The translations under genes were made by a program, and so were the position numbers. The notes beneath the pieces were generated by a model that worked only from the letters and a program-made list of their open reading frames with translations, was not told the origin of the DNA and did not search any database. This document shows, piece after piece, positions 61,201 to 64,000 of a stretch of DNA of 64,000 nt; the stretch's first letter is position 1; every line of letters starts with the position of its first letter. Origin of the DNA: Psettodes erumei (Eukaryota; Chordata; Actinopteri; Pleuronectiformes; Psettodidae); contig JAFBJZ010000361.1 of the NCBI GenBank assembly GCA_016785225.1, forward strand, positions 434,001-498,000. The letters are read 5' to 3'.

Positions 61201-61820
61201 TTGGGGGCAGCGGCTTGTCTGCTCTCTGGTGCTCTCCATCCCGGCTCTTGATTCTCACCATGAGCCTGGGGCCAAAGCGACAGCGAAGGAGAAGATTGAG
61301 GGGCCACAGTGGGGAGCTTGATCTTGGCCTCGTCCTTAAATCTGACCTCTTCTTTGTCCCCTGCAGTAAATCATCCCCAGGCTTCGTCAGCCCCTCTTCC
61401 TCTGTCCGGTGCTGCAGTATCAGCTCCTCTCTGCATCCTGTTTTCAGCAAACGGGACCTAAATCCTTCTCTCCCTCTCTCCTCCTCTGTCACGCTGGCTG
61501 GCTGGCAAACCAGCACTGCTGAGCTTCTCCTCCACAGCTCCTCTCTCTGTCTCCTTAAGCCCCCCTTCTCCTCCTTCCCCCGCTCCCCCCTCCCTGAACG
61601 CCCCAGCTCGTTCCCTATCTCTCTGCAATGCAGCCAGCGGTCTCCCAATAAGCCCGGGGACTGTTTGACCGGAGCCCTCTCCTTTCCTCCTCTCCGGCTG
61701 ACTCAAAGCATCCTTTATGGGTTTATTTACCTACCCTCCCTCCCTCTCCTCTCCTGCTCCACGGCTGAGCTGCTGACATCCTGCAGGTTCCATGACCACG
61801 CTGGGCTGGCAGCCTAAGAC
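55233..61820 (-). other. has3: has3 upstream region, 5' UTR exon not located
   Basis: The has3 coding exon 1 is preceded by an acceptor, so at least one non-coding exon lies further right. A GA-rich (coding-strand) block at about 60785-61800 ends in a plausible donor, GAAG then gtaaag, at 60784/60783, and is one candidate. Other donor-like sites are at about 56174, 58130 and 60474. I cannot choose among them. No other protein-coding exon was recognised. Confidence 0.35.
55715..55865. repeat. degenerate ACT/TAC-rich simple repeat
   Basis: Frequent 'tactac', 'actact' and 'ctgctg' triplets in clusters, consistent with an old, interrupted trinucleotide repeat upstream of has3. Confidence 0.35.
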
Positions 61821-64000
61821 AAATTGCAGTACGCCTCTTAAAATCGATACGCGGCTGCCAAAGCCACTCAAACACATTTCATTTAAGTCAGGTAATAGAC
61901 TGCACATTACTTAGAACAAACTCTTATAAGGAAATCAGGCTGAAGTGGCTTCTGTCTCTTCTCCTTTTTGGTGCTAGGACCGTGAGACATAGTGAGCTAT
62001 AGTAATTACTGTAACCACCCCCCACCCCCCACCCCCCTCTCCCAGTGGGAAAACAGATGACCACATGAAAGGCTTGGAGACAGACCACCAGCGTTACCTG
62101 AAAGAAAAGGTTTTTTCAAAAAGTCAGTTCAGAGCTGACCAAGGTGGAAACCCTAAAAAAAAACCATACACGCGAATAGTTATATTTCAAAACAACAAAG
62201 AAGAACGGTCAAAACTGAAGCAGCTGAGGCAGAGCCGTGTCTCCACGGGACCAAATGCTGGAGCGCGCAATTTCCATAATGCGACACGACAGTATCATTT
62301 GTCAACCTGGAATTACCTCGGAAATACATGTAAACACGTCTGCCAAGTTCCGCAGAAAAAGGGCGACCATGGGTCACAGAGTGCACACCTCCCACATCTC
62401 ATCAATGTGTACTGTATGTGCGGACCTGTGTGTCAGGCAAGCTGAGTGGTTGCTCCAACATCCTGTCAGGAGGTGTTGTTCACTACTTGTTTCTTTCAGA
62501 ATGTGGGCATAGTTGCTCTGGAGAGTTGCACTGCCACAAGCGATCTATTAGCAGAGCCTAGGAAACTAAATTCCTCTCCACAGCAGAGACGCGTGCTACA
62601 CGTTTGACCTGATGATAACACCAAATTCTTTTACGTTTGTTTCACGTCACTCGAGTGCAGACAATTTCTGTTTCCTGATTTCCTATGCGTTCTAATATTC
62701 ATAGTCAAACAAAGCTGCATGAAACCTTCGTGCCTCAGGACATACGAATATGTTCAAAGTTTGTAGTTTCCAACCCTGTGTTGGTTTATGACATCATGAG
62801 GGTCATTCTATTAAAGTTGCCTCTGGCCCAACAAAGATTTTGACACGTAGACTTGAGCTATCACACTCAAAAACAGGAAAGGGACCCACAGAGCAGAATC
62901 AGAAAGAGGAGAAAAGATTCAATCGCCTTTGTCCTGCAACGTACACGGGCACAAGGAATCGTTAAAAACTCCAGCATGGGTCACAAGAAAGGATGTGAGG
63001 AAAAATGTTGGGACTATCACACAGAGATCTAGCACAGAATGGTGGGGAAAGAGCTTGAATACACTGGGAAGGTGAAGCCAATGAGACACAGGTGTGAATT
63101 AGGGCGGGCAGGTAATCACAAGAGCGGGAATCTTGACAGGCCGTGGGATCACAAACAAGACAAAACTATCGTATGAAATAAAACAGGAAACACCAAATAA
63201 AACACGAACGACAAGAAACATAACGTGACAGGACTTGACATGAGTTTAATGTACAAAATCTGTCTTCCCTTTTAGATAATGGCATGCTGCAGACTCCCAG
63301 AGGCCCTGTGGTCTCAGACTGCTTGAAAAAAATTCGTGAATGAGTTCGACATTAGGCTGAATTTAAGGGTCGGTTCAACCGCGCCACCCTAAATATTGCT
63401 CTGTTGTTTGGACCACAGCCAATAAAAAGTATCTATGATGGATGTCTCAAAATCATGGCAAAGAAAGGAAAGCTAGTGTAACTGCATGGTTTGATACCAC
63501 GAGGGATAAATGAGAAACATGTTTCATGCAGTTCCCTTTAAATTTGCATAGTTAATTTATATATATATACTGTACATAAACTCGCACAGGACACCCAGCT
63601 GTTTCCAAGTAGGACGACCTTGGTCTAAAAATGCTGAATGCATTCAAATCTCTGACCCAATTTGGTATTAACATTTTTTAACCCTTTATTCCTTTAGGAA
63701 ATGTCAGCTAATATTGTAACAGAACTTTGTGTTGCCCGGAGCCACAGTCACCCTCTTCACCTTGAGCGTAATGAGCAGTGTGAAGTTGGATCTGAGTAGC
63801 TGGAAGGCAAAAGTGCTGTGCTCGGGACTTCAGTGCATCATGGGATTTCAGCTGCCTCTGTTGGAAAAACATGGGAGGACTAAACACATCTGCACTGTGC
63901 ATCCAAAGTGAGCTCAACTGGTCGCGTTTAATATTTTGGCTCTCTATGGAGGGTCCGAAACCCTTTTTTTTCAACTTTTTTTTGTGAATTGTAATTTACG
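61821..64000. other. unassigned sequence to window end
   Basis: No exon recognised. 62018-62036 is a C-rich run. About 63050-63240 reads like a common fish dispersed repeat ('gagacacaggtgtgaattagggcgggcaggtaatcac', 'gaaataaaacaggaaacacc'), but I cannot name its class and saw no borders. A short (AT)n run lies near 63559-63570. Confidence 0.35.

Noticed and set aside
60784..61800. Possible has3 5' UTR exon ending at a donor near 60784
   Set aside because: The donor is plausible and the block is GA-rich on the coding strand, but at least three other donor-like sites exist between 56 and 61 kb, so it was not called as an exon.
1..64000. CRISPR arrays, prophage or bacterial operons
   Set aside because: No regularly spaced repeats with unique spacers and no prokaryotic gene layout; the window is vertebrate nuclear DNA.

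Overview
The window is animal nuclear DNA, almost certainly from a ray-finned (teleost) fish. The genes are split by GT-AG introns. Five intron-containing genes can be rebuilt exon by exon with continuous reading frames, and each matches a vertebrate protein. The introns and spacers carry typical fish repeats: decayed Tc1-like transposons, short hAT-type elements with 8-bp target duplications, LINE 3' ends tailed with TCTA repeats, and long CA/GT microsatellites. I see no prokaryotic operons, CRISPR arrays, tRNA or rRNA genes.

Layout, left to right. 1-4.4 kb is a repeat-bearing spacer with a Tc1 relic and a LINE tail. About 4.4-28 kb is zc3h18 on the + strand, with a non-coding first exon, 18 coding exons, an acidic N-terminus, one CCCH zinc finger and RS-rich and proline-rich tails. 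28-33.1 kb is a spacer with no gene seen. 33.4-36 kb is il17c on the + strand, a three-exon secreted cytokine with an AU-rich 3' UTR. 36-37.3 kb is a short repeat-rich spacer. 37.3-44.6 kb is utp4 (cirhin) on the - strand, 16 coding exons of WD40-type repeats. 44.7-47.2 kb is chtf8 on the + strand, head-to-head with utp4 across a gap of about 0.1 kb. 47.2-51.2 kb is a spacer. 51.2-55.2 kb is the coding part of has3 on the - strand, and its upstream non-coding region fills most or all of the rest of the window.

The genes do not form one pathway. zc3h18 acts in nuclear RNA metabolism, utp4 in ribosome small-subunit assembly, chtf8 in PCNA loading and sister-chromatid cohesion, has3 in hyaluronan synthesis at the plasma membrane, and il17c in epithelial innate immunity. 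Their value is syntenic: ZC3H18-IL17C and UTP4-CHTF8-HAS3 are two separate neighbourhoods on human chromosome 16q, and here they touch. I found no clearly new biological system. The most notable observations are this junction, an extra small intron in the first transmembrane region of has3, two hAT insertions in introns of the utp4/chtf8 pair (one only 10 bp past a splice donor), and ambiguous splice acceptors in zc3h18. All coding-exon coordinates come from reading splice sites and frame by eye, without transcript data.
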